DNA of 64,000 nucleotides, from contig OX393550.1 of NCBI GenBank assembly GCA_947650365.1, positions 71,098,478 to 71,162,477 on the forward strand, in the 5' to 3' direction. A program made the position numbers and the translations under genes. The stretch is from Chamaelirium japonicum (Eukaryota > Streptophyta > Magnoliopsida > Liliales > Melanthiaceae). The notes below the pieces were generated by a model. The model worked only from the letters and a program-made list of their open reading frames with translations, was not told the DNA's origin and searched no databases. Shown here in pieces: positions 11,340 to 20,977 of the stretch. The stretch's first letter is position 1, and every line of letters begins with the position of its first letter.

Positions 11340-11784
11340 GGGTGGGTCGGGTGTGCTGCAGGGAAGAGGAGGGGAGGGGGTGCGGTGAGGCCGGTCGGGT
11401 AGGAGTGGAGGGAGGGGCTCGGGGTGGTGGCCGGCAGAGGGAGGGAGGAAGGAGGGGGGGATCGGGGTGGCCGGCTGCACAGGGGCAGGGATCGGGTTGG
11501 GGGTTGTAGCACCGGGAGGAGGGGAGGGGGTTGGGGTCGGGTCGGGCCAGCGGTGCAAGGGGGGGGGGGGTTTGGGGCAGAACGGGTGGGAGGGGAGAGG
11601 AGGGGGATCGGGGAGGGGGGGGGGTGGCACGGGTGGGGCAGGCCGGTTGGGTGGGAGGTAAGGGAGGAGGGGGGGATCGGGTGGGGACCGGGGTCGGGAG
11701 AAGGGTGGCACGGACAGGGAGGGGAGGGGATCGGGTGGGGACCGGGGTCGGGAGAAGGGTGGCACGGACAGGGAGGGGAGGGGA
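11340..11784 (+). repeat. Very G-rich tract in the chromovirus 5' LTR
   Basis: Same composition and duplicated unit as 4976-5420. Several of the LTR-LTR differences are changes in G-run length here. Confidence 0.7.
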
Positions 11785-12015
11785 AGGGCTCGCGGGAGAG
11801 AGAGAGGGAGAGAGATGAGGGCGGCGGTGGGGGCTAGGGAAAAGAAAAGGAAGAAAAGGTTTGGGTTTCACACGCCTAATCTGATCCTAGGGTTTCACAC
11901 ACCTAGGCTTGGGGTTAGGGTTTCACACGCCTCACTCTGGTTCTCTCAACACACATGTAGAGGAAAACGAAATTTTATTATTCATTCAATACCATTACAT
12001 GATCCATGGGCAGGC

Positions 12016-12026
12016 CTATATAAAGG
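12016..12026 (-). promoter_or_regulatory. Probable TATA box in the chromovirus 5' LTR
   Basis: Same CCTTTATATAG block as in the 3' LTR, located where the element's own promoter is expected. Confidence 0.5.
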
Positions 12027-12204
12027 CCTGCGATAACAAACGAAAGTCCCTGGAAGTCGAGGTGGGACTAAATAACACAATGCAGAAAATAAAAACAAAT
12101 GAAAACATCCATGATGGTGCAGGCTGTCTGATCAGAGCCATAGGCTCAGGTGGCGCCTCCTGCGCTGGTACACGCGCCATGGCCGTTGCTCGATGTCCCC
12201 ATCA

Positions 12205-12731
12205 GGTTGTCTTTATGAATACTTCTTCACCATGATTAAATTCATAATGTGAGTTGGTTTTTTTACAACTGGCTTTCAACCCTCACCTTTCTCATCCGGT
12301 CTTGGGGCCGCCAATGGCAGTTTTACACACTCCGTTACTAACTTGGTGAAAATTGTCCATATAAAGTGATGATGTGTGCATATTAATGTTATCCTTGTAA
12401 ACTAGCTAATTGTTAGATACCACATTTTTTATTGACCATCATGATACATTATGACCACTTTTATATTTTTAATGGTCAGATGGGGTAGGAGGGTAACAAA
12501 TAATATTTCATTTATGTTTATCATGCTAAGTTGTCTATAAGTTGATATAGGATTTCTTTGAAAATATTGCGAAAAGAGGTATAATTACATTTTATGCATT
12601 TCATTGTTATCATATTAACATTAACATAATTTTTCTCCAAACTCACCTGTAATATACATGTTTACATAGTTTCCAACAAACTCACGAGCAATACATGTGT
12701 TCTACTACATCTTAATTTTATGGATTTGTAG
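12205..12731 (+). other. Intron sequence upstream of the phototropin exon
   Basis: AT-rich. The first 150 bases or so continue the dispersed repeat cut by the chromovirus (joined motif CTACTTGGGGTTG then TCTTTATGAATACTTC). The 3' end has a T-rich stretch and TTTGTAG at 12725-12731, a good splice acceptor. No coding frame is seen. Confidence 0.5.
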
Positions 12732-12808
12732 ATTATTCTAAAAGGTGAACAAATTGGTTTGAAGCATTTCAAGCCTATAAAACCTTTGGGTTGTGGAGAT
12801 ACTGGAAG
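12732..12808 (+). CDS. PHOT2: Phototropin kinase-domain exon with the glycine-rich ATP loop
   Basis: This 77-nt exon is bounded by TTTGTAG and GTACGA and encodes IILKGEQIGLKHF followed by KPIKPLGCGDTG plus two bases of the next codon. It matches the start of the AGC-family Ser/Thr kinase domain of phototropins, the flavin-based LOV-domain blue-light receptors for phototropism, chloroplast movement and stomatal opening. GCGDTGS is the ATP-binding Gly loop. The Cys in the loop and HFKPIKPLG look closer to PHOT2 than PHOT1 from recalled family patterns. The donor splits a Ser codon (AG|T, phase 2) that is completed exactly by the exon at 44490. An alternative acceptor at 12743-12744 would shorten the exon by 13 nt. 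The preceding LOV2-linker exons are not in the window. Confidence 0.85.
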
Positions 12809-13125
12809 GTACGACTATATGTCAATGTTAAACTAGATTCAATTTCAGCATGATAATTTTGATATTTGGTAACTTACTATATGGAGCACCATCCTTATTG
12901 CTTTTATTTATTTGAAGGTCCTTACTGATTTCTCTTCTACTTATATATCCTGGTTAACTACATATATTCATGTATATATTTACATTTATGTATTACCAAA
13001 AGCACATACAAATTGATAGTGACTTTTCAGGAACCAAATTAGCTCAACGCTGAATGATGAATAATCTTTAGTATCGATAACAATGATTTGTTTTAAATGT
13101 CCATGTATAATATTATTATTACAAA

Positions 13126-13175
<50 letters not shown>

Positions 13176-13961
13176 CTCTGGATATGTATGTATATGCTTT
13201 CCTATCTGAATACTAAATTTATTTGTGTACAGATTTGCATATATTTGTTATAATCCACTTCGGAACGTGAAGTCATGGGTTTCTAAACACACATCCCTAT
13301 CCATTAGCACACTCATCTAGGCTCTAGTCTATTTATGAATGAAATTGCTGTCATGTGATGGTAGAGCTAAGATGAAGACACTAGAGTAACTGTAAACATT
13401 TTTCATAGTATGTTAGGGATAGAGGAAAAGAAGATGTAAAGAACTTGGAACTTTTTGAATGGGACATTGTAGAGTGTTAAGGGAAAACAAAAAATGATGA
13501 TTCTTATGGCTGCTGTACTAGGAAACATAATTTTATTTATGAACAAAAAAAAAACGATAGAGTTGTATATATGTCATAGATGAAGTACCTAAGAACTTCT
13601 TAAAATTTTTATTTTTTTCCAATTGATAATGTAAGTAATCTTTTTAGTACACATGGAATTTTTTTTCCAATATACTGTATTGATTGTAACGACGGTGCTT
13701 TCACTAATTGAAGAATTTCAATTACTCATCATTACCCGCCAACTTCTATATATTATAAGAAATGTTTTATTTATTAAAATGATCAATGTGATTACTTCTT
13801 AAAAATGACCAATGTTATTCTAAAAACAAAGTCTCATAACTAATGACTTCCCTTTAAACCATGATTATTAGTTATTGGGGAGTTTATTTTCTGTGTTTGT
13901 GTGTTAATGTGTATATACTTGCATATCCACACGTGTGTGTGTGTATATATATATTTGAAAA
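12809..13961 (+). other. AT-rich host intron
   Basis: Starts at the phototropin donor GTACGA. AT-rich and without open frames or recognised elements apart from a (TA)n array at 13129-13173. Probably original intron sequence. Confidence 0.6.
13129..13173. repeat. (TA)n microsatellite
   Basis: About 22 uninterrupted TA units. Confidence 0.95.
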
Positions 13962-14336
13962 GGGAGCCTAGACCTGAGGTGTAGCATCGTTGCTGCACCT
14001 CAGGCATTGTTTACCATCCTAAAAGTTTTTGAATTTGGGGATTTTTGGTGGATGTGTTCTCTAGGGTAAGGTAATCATCCTCACAAAAAATTAGTAAATT
14101 CTAAAACTTCTAGGGTCATCAAATGTTCGAAAATTTATCGATCGTTCACTATAACTGTTAATTTTGCCTAGCTCATTTGATGGCATTAGGAGTTCTAGAA
14201 TTTGCTGATTTTTGGTGAGGATTGTCACCTTACCTGAGACAACACACCCACCAAAAATCATCAAATTCTAAAACTTCTAGGGAGGTAAACAAGCAAGAGG
14301 ATCAACAACGATGCTACACCTCAGGTGCAGGCTCCC
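13962..14336. mobile_element. Fold-back MITE-like element 1
   Basis: Begins GGGAGCCTAGACCTGAGGTG and ends with its inverted match (ACCTCAGGTGCAGGCTCCC). The arms also pair internally through AAACTTCTAGG/CCTAAAAGTTT-type blocks, so each arm is itself partly palindromic. It is flanked by (TG)n/(TA)n on the left and (CT)n/(TA)n on the right and has no coding capacity. Its interior (CTAGGGTAAG...ATCATCCTCACAAA) is shared with element 3. Confidence 0.75.
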
Positions 14337-14355
14337 TGCCCCCCCTCTCTCTCTC

Positions 14356-14738
<383 letters not shown>

Positions 14739-14806
<68 letters not shown>
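14739..14806. repeat. (TA)n microsatellite
   Basis: 34 TA units immediately right of fold-back element 2, followed by a short TG-rich spacer. Confidence 0.97.
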
Positions 14807-14813
<7 letters not shown>

Positions 14814-14850
14814 ATATGTGTTTGTAGGTGTGCGTTGTGTGTGTTTACAA

Positions 14851-14856
<6 letters not shown>

Positions 14857-14920
<64 letters not shown>
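14857..14920. repeat. (TA)n microsatellite
   Basis: 32 TA units immediately left of fold-back element 3. Confidence 0.97.
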
Positions 14921-14927
<7 letters not shown>

Positions 14928-14928
<1 letters not shown>

Positions 14929-15320
14929 GACGAATGGGATCCTGCCTATCAAAGCAAGGTTTTTTCCTACTTTGATTCATTGTTTGACCATCCTAGAAGT
15001 TTTGAAATTTGATGAAATTTGGTGAGGGTGTTGTCTAGGGTAAGATGATCATCCTCACAAATTTTCATTAAATTCCAAAACTTCTAAGAGGGTCAAATGG
15101 TCGAAGCAAAATCTGCAGTCACCGTTAAAATCTGCAGATTTTGCTTCGACCATTTGACCATCCTAGAAGTTTTAGAATTTGATGAAAATTTGTGAGGATG
15201 ATCATCTTACCCTAGACAACACCCTCACCAAATTTCATCAAATTCCAAAACTTCTAGGATAGTCAAACAATGAATCAAAGCAGGAAAAAACCCTGCTTTG
15301 ATAGGCAGGATCTTGTTCCT
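14928..15320. mobile_element. Fold-back MITE-like element 3
   Basis: An inverted repeat of nearly 400 bp. The left arm GATCCTGCCTATCAAAGC is matched at the right by GCTTTGATAGGCAGGATC, and pairing continues to a centre near 15125. Each arm also contains an internal inverted pair. It shares TAGGGTAAGATGATCATCC-type sequence with element 1, so the two are one family. A (TATG)n/(TA)n tract follows at 15322-15349. Confidence 0.78.
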
Positions 15321-15392
15321 CATGTATGTATGTATGTATGTATATATATTGTTGGATTTTGTTAAATATAAGTGATGTGGGTTTTACAAAAT

Positions 15393-16622
15393 AGGTATGG
15401 GCGCAAAATAGATGGTTCTTGTTTATTGCTTCGCACGAGATTACAGCCGCTCCTGGGTCTTGTGGGTCGTGAATCAGGGTAATGGAGATGATATCAGAAA
15501 ATTGTGGGAGGGATCCTCTAGAGGTTTTCTTTGATCGCCGTTTTCACGAATCTTCGTACAAGACTTTGGATGGGTTGCCCAAGGCATAGGTCTTTACAAG
15601 GGTTGAGGGTTCTTTTGGAGAGTTAGGGGAGTTTAACCAGATTTTTTCCCTTCCATGCTTGAAGCGTTCGTAGGATAGCAGGCTTTTGGCACCATTCCTC
15701 GATATTTGTGTCTTTCTTGGTTCTTGCTCGACCTCGGTGATTTAGATCGTCGATCTTTGGCTTCGATCTTGCTTCTGGCATTTGGCTTTGACTTCTGGCA
15801 TTTAGCTTCGTCTTTGCTTTGCGTGGCTCTGTCGTTAGCTTTGCTTCAGCGCTTGCGATTGAATGTAGAATGAGAGACTTTCAGTGCTTTTGTTCTTTCA
15901 GACTTCGCATCGTATCGGCTAGAACATGTGTTTCTTTGCTCGTAGTTCTTCGTAGTTCATCGGCTTTGGCACTTGTGTTGCTTTGGCGTGGGCTTTGCTT
16001 TTACTTTTGCTTTTGCTTTTGTTTTGCTTTGGCTCGATCTTTGCTTTCGGATGACGATGGCGGCGTCTCTGGATCTTCTTATATCCTGAGCTTCCTCCAT
16101 TTGGGGATGGCACTTTGACAACAACGGGTGTAGCATCGATTTTGGTTTTCTTCTCCGAGCATTCTACTTCGTGAATGAAGTAACACTTTCTTTGGATTTG
16201 AAGGCGACGGGTGTAGCGCTGACTTATGGCTTCCTTCTCCAAGCTTTCTTCTTTCTGAATGGAGCGAAGCTTTCTTTGTCTTTGAAGGCGATGGGTGTAG
16301 CACCGGCTTCTGGCTTCCTTCTCCAAGTTTTCTTCTTCGTGAATGGAGCGGAGCCTTTGATCTTCAAGTGTGAGGCTTCACATTGATGAGAACTTTTTTG
16401 GACTAAGCTGTTCCCTTTGGGATGTACTTGCCCTTACGGTGCCTCGTGAAACTTTTTGTCTTCAAGTGTTGGAGCCTCCTTCTTTGCTGAGCCTTCCTTT
16501 TTTTGTTTTCACCTTCGGACCTTTGAGCCTTTCCCCCTGCCCCTCTATTTATAGGTGAAGGGGAGGGGTGGAGAGATATAGTAAGATGTTTTGAATACCT
16601 TGAATATCTCTCCTCATAACTA
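15393..16622 (-). repeat. Decayed LTR of the 2.5-kb gypsy family
   Basis: Collinear with the LTRs at 25578 and 58262 but heavily diverged and shortened. Shared blocks are the GGGCGCAAAATAG start, CACGAGATTACAG, CGTATCGGCTAGAACATG, the Cys/Lys-codon-like GCTTTTGCTTTTG run and a TATA-bearing CCCTCTATTTATAGG. Its right end is broken by the Mutator-like element. This is the oldest copy of the family in the window. Confidence 0.65.
16543..16554 (-). promoter_or_regulatory. TATA box of the decayed LTR
   Basis: CCTATAAATAGAG on the minus strand, the same TATA context as in the other copies of this LTR family. Confidence 0.5.
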
Positions 16623-16633
16623 CTTGGGATCTA

Positions 16634-17256
16634 GGAAGCACGGACACTTCTCCAGGCCTCCCGTACCCGTGTCAGACATGTGTCGGACACCGACACGCAC
16701 CGGACACTGTGGGTTGACGGACTATTCGATATAGGGTCGGGTTACAAGTTGTTGTGATTCAGTTTTGGCTTCAATCTATCTGATCCTCTGAGATTATAAC
16801 CTCAGAGGATCAGATAGATTGAAGCCAAAATTGAATCACAGTCATTCGTTTGCATGCCATTTAGACTTGAGTGCGATTCACTTGTCAGGATGGTTGTGAC
16901 GGACGGTTACGATTCAGGTTTGGCTTTAACATATCTTATCCTCTGAGGTTTCAGATAGGTTGAAGTCAAAACTGAAACACAGTCGTTATTTTCCATACCA
17001 TTTAGAGCTGTGTGCGATTCACCGATCGGGCTAGATGTAACTAACGATTACGATTCAGTATGCATTAAAATTTTATTTTAGTTGTTTTCTATGAGGTTTT
17101 TTCGGATATTGAAATATATATGAATTGCAAACACATATAAAATATAAATTAAAAAATATGAATTTATTTTGCCGTGTCTCTGCCGTACCCGTGTCTCCTT
17201 TTTTAGGATTTGTCGTGTCGTACCTGTATCCCCATACCAGTGTCAGTGCTTCTTAG
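16634..17256. mobile_element. Non-autonomous Mutator-like element
   Basis: A 623-bp insertion with an exact 11-bp target duplication CTTGGGATCTA (16623-16633 and 17257-17267). Terminal inverted repeats are GGAAGCACGGACAC at the left and GTGTCAGTGCTTCTTAG at the right. A 9-11 bp duplication is typical of Mutator-superfamily elements. No transposase frame is present. The interior has GTGTCGGACACCGACACG-type palindromes and a strong hairpin. Confidence 0.7.
16754..16839. repeat. Near-perfect 39-bp inverted repeat inside the Mutator-like element
   Basis: Arms 16754-16792 and 16801-16839 pair with one mismatch around an 8-nt loop ATTATAAC. A related, weaker hairpin follows at about 16908-16980. 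Long internal inverted repeats can yield hairpin RNA if transcribed within the phototropin intron. Confidence 0.85.
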
Positions 17257-17267
17257 CTTGGGATCTA

Positions 17268-19492
17268 TCCCTAATTCCTTTGTCTTAATTGAGGAGTCGT
17301 TGTGAAGAAACCAGTACTGGCGGGAAGGAGTCGAAGGTGATTGACTAGATAAAAAGAGCGAATGTTGTCTTCGTGTGAGCCCTCGCACGTTCGAACCTTG
17401 CAAGGGTGAGTGTTGTCTTCGCGTGAGCGAATCACGGGAGTTGGTGCAGTGTCACTGGTGAGTGTCTAGACCACTTGTGTTGGAGCAGGAGCGAAGGCAG
17501 CCAAACCGGAAGCTTGCGAGGTGCTAAAAGGTGCACTGCAATGTTAGCGTGGCTTGGGGTACGAGCTCCTAGTAGGTCCCGTGAGTCGTGTAACCGTGTC
17601 TGTATCTGAACCTTTTGTTAGTGGATTTCTCTGACCATTCGGCGTGAAACCAGTGATGTTTTTGCCCGCGAAGGATTTCCTCATTAAAATTACTGTAAAT
17701 GTAAGTGTAATTGTGGTTCCAAGACTGCATGTTTTTACCTAGCATCCAACTTTGCCTCGTGTTTTGATCCGAGCTATCATTTGAGAGGCATGCCAGTTGA
17801 GTTAGATTCTTCACGTATATCAGTTAGTCTTGCTCGTAGGGTTTAGAAAGATTAGTGGAGTTTAAACTTGAATTTGTTTGCAACTAAACCTAGAAATATT
17901 CCGCCGACAACTCCAATCGTATCCCTGATTTGATCCGGTCTCAAATTTCGAGAAAGTAGAAGTAGACCAATAGTTGTAAAAACTAGAGTATGTATCCCGT
18001 CGTACTCCGGTCTATCGCTAACGATCTCACCTCTGTCCCACTACCCATTGTCGGTTAGTAGGTGATTTCAATTATGCACCACATGACCTCAAGACTCTAA
18101 TCAAGAGAGGGAAACAACCGAAGTACCAACTCCAATTACTCTCAAAGAATATTATGCACTGTTGAGCTTTTCTTTGGATGTTACACACCAAAGAGAAGTC
18201 TCCCGCAAGAAGAAAATAAAGAAAAGGTACCAAGCGAATAAAGTGCTTTGCAAAATTAATGGAACAATAAAGTATAGTTCTTACCTCATTCATTTGAATC
18301 TCCAAACCAATACAAGGATGAAACCGAGCTTCAATCGAGAGCGGAATTGAAGAAGCTCTGAGCCACCATGAAGAAGGATGACAAAAGTTTCCCAATTGGG
18401 AGCTCTCCAATAAAATTTCCAAAACTCATTTCAAAGATATGCGCCAAATATGCTCAAGCTGGACTATTTATAGCTAGGTATGATCCCCCATTGTCAGCCC
18501 TTGGATCTGGGTATCTGATGGTCGAGAACAACCCAAAAAAGGCAAGTGCACCCGTGGCCAATTGAAATTGAACTCGATGGCGTCTGAACATTTGTTCGGA
18601 TGACTTGCCCATGCCGTCCAAACAACTGTTCAGGCGCCGGACTCAATGAGTCTGCAACCCCTCAGATGCCTTCTGCAAAAAGGTCGTATTGGTCCAAACG
18701 AATAAGAAGAGTTCGAGGTCTTAGACGTCCAAACAACCTTAGTCACACGGTTCAAACAGCTGTTCGGATCGGTACAGAGGCTCTCCAACAATGTAGATTT
18801 TCAAGCGTTGGCGTTGCCATGTTCAACATGTGTACATGGAAGTACATGCACTAGGGCCCACTATAGGTTGTATAGGGTACTAAGACTAAATCCGGTAAAT
18901 TTGATAAATCTTAAATCATCCATTCTAGTTCGATTACAATGAAAACATGCAAAATCACAAACTTCAGAATATTTTGGAAATCAATTTCGGAATGCGTAAA
19001 TCGAAAGATATTGAAACTTGGAAAACACCAATACGCAAATGCAGATTAAACTGTAAACCTAAACAACCATATGCAGATTGTCCTACAACTCCAAATGTTA
19101 GTAAAATTACATATTCCTTGGGTTGCTACGTACGTTGGTCTTTGAATCTTCAGCTAAATGCTTGTCGAGCTTTGGATGATCATGAGTGCTTCGTCAGTGT
19201 GCAGGTGCAAACAAAACCAATGCTCGGGCGCTGTCGCAACAGATCAGGGCTGCTCGAAGTTGCAAACCAGCGCTTGGGTGCTATCACGGAGTGAAAGGGC
19301 CAAACAGAGCGGGCGTAGGTCGTGCAGGAGGTTTGCTTGTGGGCAGTGTATAGGCGATTGTTGTGCGTTTAGTGTGCAGGAGGGTAGTGCGGGGGCGTGG
19401 GATGATGCATGTGCAGGCAGAGCTGCAGGCGTTGCATGAGTCCGGGTGGTGTGCATGCTGGTTTCGTGCAGACAGACAACAATCTCATCATC

Positions 19493-19559
<67 letters not shown>

Positions 19560-19648
19560 ATTGTCGCGTGGGCTGTGTTCTCACTGTCTAGAGGGACAGA
19601 GATCGTCACGCGAGTGTAAGATCGTTGCGAGGAGAAGCTCAGGATCAA
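17268..19648. other. Uncharacterised intronic repeat sequence
   Basis: No gene or complete element recognised. The left part may continue the decayed LTR. Between about 18450 and 18850 there are several imperfect copies of a GTCCAAACAACTGTTCAGG-like phrase and a TATTTATAGC TATA-like block, suggestive of an old LTR. Frames here are short and unlike known proteins. Confidence 0.35.
19495..19557. repeat. (GA)n microsatellite
   Basis: About 31 GA units. It produces artificial Arg-Glu or Ser-Leu open frames. Confidence 0.95.
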
Positions 19649-19660
19649 AGCTCGATACCA

Positions 19661-19675
19661 TGTTACGATCAATAC

Positions 19676-19724
<49 letters not shown>

Positions 19725-19784
19725 TGGAGGATAGGGTTTTGGTAGAGAAAGAGATGAATCTCATTAGGGACAATATGCCAATAT
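19661..19784 (-). repeat. Left segment of an old copia LTR, interrupted
   Basis: TGTTACGATC follows a diverged primer site (19649-19660; TGGTATCGAGC on the minus strand). A (GA)n array at 19681-19722 and CTCATTAGGGACAATATGCC resemble the LTR at 3472-3635. The LTR is cut at about 19785 by a Helitron-like element, resumes at 20924-20977, is cut again by a solo LTR, and appears to end in ACTAACA at 44036. The rejoined length would be about 200 bp. Confidence 0.55.
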
Positions 19785-20923
19785 GTCCATATCCCCTAAT
19801 ATAAATCCGGAGTTTTGGGTCCTTACTTCCTTCCATCATTTTACATATGTTCCCATTTTACCCTTCATAATATATATTAATCAATACCCAGTATTTTGAA
19901 TCCTATGTCATGAAAACAAACAAAAGGGCTATGACCATAATATGCCATTTTTGCCCTTCCCGTTCTATCCCTACACAAATCACAAATACCATCCAAGAAT
20001 ATGACCCTTTTGCCACTAATCAATTGAGTTTTATTTATCCATTTAAAAAACCAAGGGTTATTATGGGAATAAATCCCACTAACCCATTCTTCCTTCGATC
20101 CTACTTTTTGTTTCCCATTTTACCGTTCTCTTCTCTGCCGACTGCCACTTATTAATTGAATCTTATTTATCTATCAAAAAATTCTTATTTATAATAGGAA
20201 GGGCAATCCCACTAATCCACTAACCCATTCTTCCTTCCATCCTACATTTTGTTCTCCATTTTACCCTTCTCAATGAGTCAATCCTATGTTTTAAAACAAC
20301 ATCAAGGGAAATGTTTGGATAGGGTATGGGCATTGGAACTCTACCCGATTAGCTTTCGGGTATAGGCATGAATACCCCAATACCCATACCTGAAACCCAA
20401 TTTCCCCTCTAACTTATGACCCAACCCCGACCTAAAACATCTGGTACGGTTATGGGTTACAGGTACAAATGTACTTTCAGGTATGGGTATGGGTTGTACA
20501 AGGGTATGGGCATGGGTTGTACAAGGTTTGAGTAGGGTATGAGTATAGGAACTCTACCTGGTAGAGTGCGTATGGGTATAGGAACTCTACCCGATTAACT
20601 GTCAGGTATGGGTATGGGTACCTCAATATCTATATTTGACACCCGATTGTCACTTTAACTTGCGTAGATAATATTGTTTGACATATATATAGTTTACATA
20701 TACCCCATATTTGGATTTTATGTCATTAAAACAAAAGCAAGAAAGGAAATGTTGCATTCTTGCACTTTCCATTGTGGCCCTACAAAAATTACCAATATGC
20801 CCCTATCATTATTTCATGTGTCCATACCCTATACTAAAATGACTATTTTTAATTTGTGTACGTGTAAAAGGGTCCATAGATCAGTAACTGTTGCACGTGC
20901 AACGCACGTGCCAATTGCACTAG
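19785..20923 (+). mobile_element. Non-autonomous Helitron-like element
   Basis: The 3' end has the Helitron hallmarks: a hairpin GCACGTGC-AAC-GCACGTGC (20893-20911), an 8-nt spacer and terminal CTAG followed by T. The proposed 5' end TCCATATCCCCTAATATAAA starts with TC and resembles common plant Helitron starts (GGAGTTTTGGGTCCTTACTTCC follows). The base before it is G rather than the usual A, so the 5' boundary is less certain. No Rep/helicase frame. The interior holds a degenerate GGGTATGGGTA-type repeat at about 20320-20640. Confidence 0.6.
20320..20640 (+). repeat. Degenerate GGGTATGGG/CCCATACCC repeat island
   Basis: Repeated phrases such as GGTATGGGTATGGGTTGTAC and GGAACTCTACC on one strand, with TACCCATACC complements earlier in the block. 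Part of the Helitron-like element. Confidence 0.6.
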
Positions 20924-20977
20924 TATAGAGTACATATGTGTATCCTCATGCTAAGCTCATATACAAAGGATTGATTT
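20924..20977 (-). repeat. Middle segment of the old copia LTR
   Basis: 54 bp between the Helitron 3' end and the solo LTR. Its ATACATATGTG and AAGCTCATATAC context is like the central part of the LTR at 3472-3635. The last five bases GATTT pair with GATGT at 44006-44010 as a probable imperfect target duplication of the solo LTR. Confidence 0.45.

Larger units (their letters stand above)
4252..12204 (-). mobile_element. Ty3/gypsy chromovirus, nearly complete
   Basis: A complete minus-strand LTR retrotransposon of 7,953 bp. LTRs lie at 4252-5838 and 10616-12204. The target duplication GGTTG is perfect on both sides (4247-4251 and 12205-12209), and a Met-tRNA primer site lies at 10600-10611. 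The gag-pol order is gag, zinc knuckle, protease, RT, RNase H, integrase, chromodomain, which defines a chromovirus. A Galadriel-like affiliation is possible but not certain. By eye the LTRs differ at roughly 1-2% of positions, implying a fairly recent insertion. It landed in an older repeat upstream of the first phototropin exon. One in-frame stop makes this copy non-autonomous as read. Confidence 0.93.
10616..12204 (-). repeat. 5' LTR of the chromovirus
   Basis: 1,589 bp, same termini as the 3' LTR. Visible differences include scattered substitutions, a 1-base deletion near 11166, a 1-base insertion near 11121 and length changes in G runs near 11560 and 11620. Confidence 0.93.

Noticed and set aside
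18072-18422. A 116-codon minus-strand frame in the uncharacterised region.
   Set aside because: No recognisable domain or splice context. Likely chance.
19363-19734. Frames with long Arg-Glu or Ser-Leu runs.
   Set aside because: Translations of (GA)n microsatellites.
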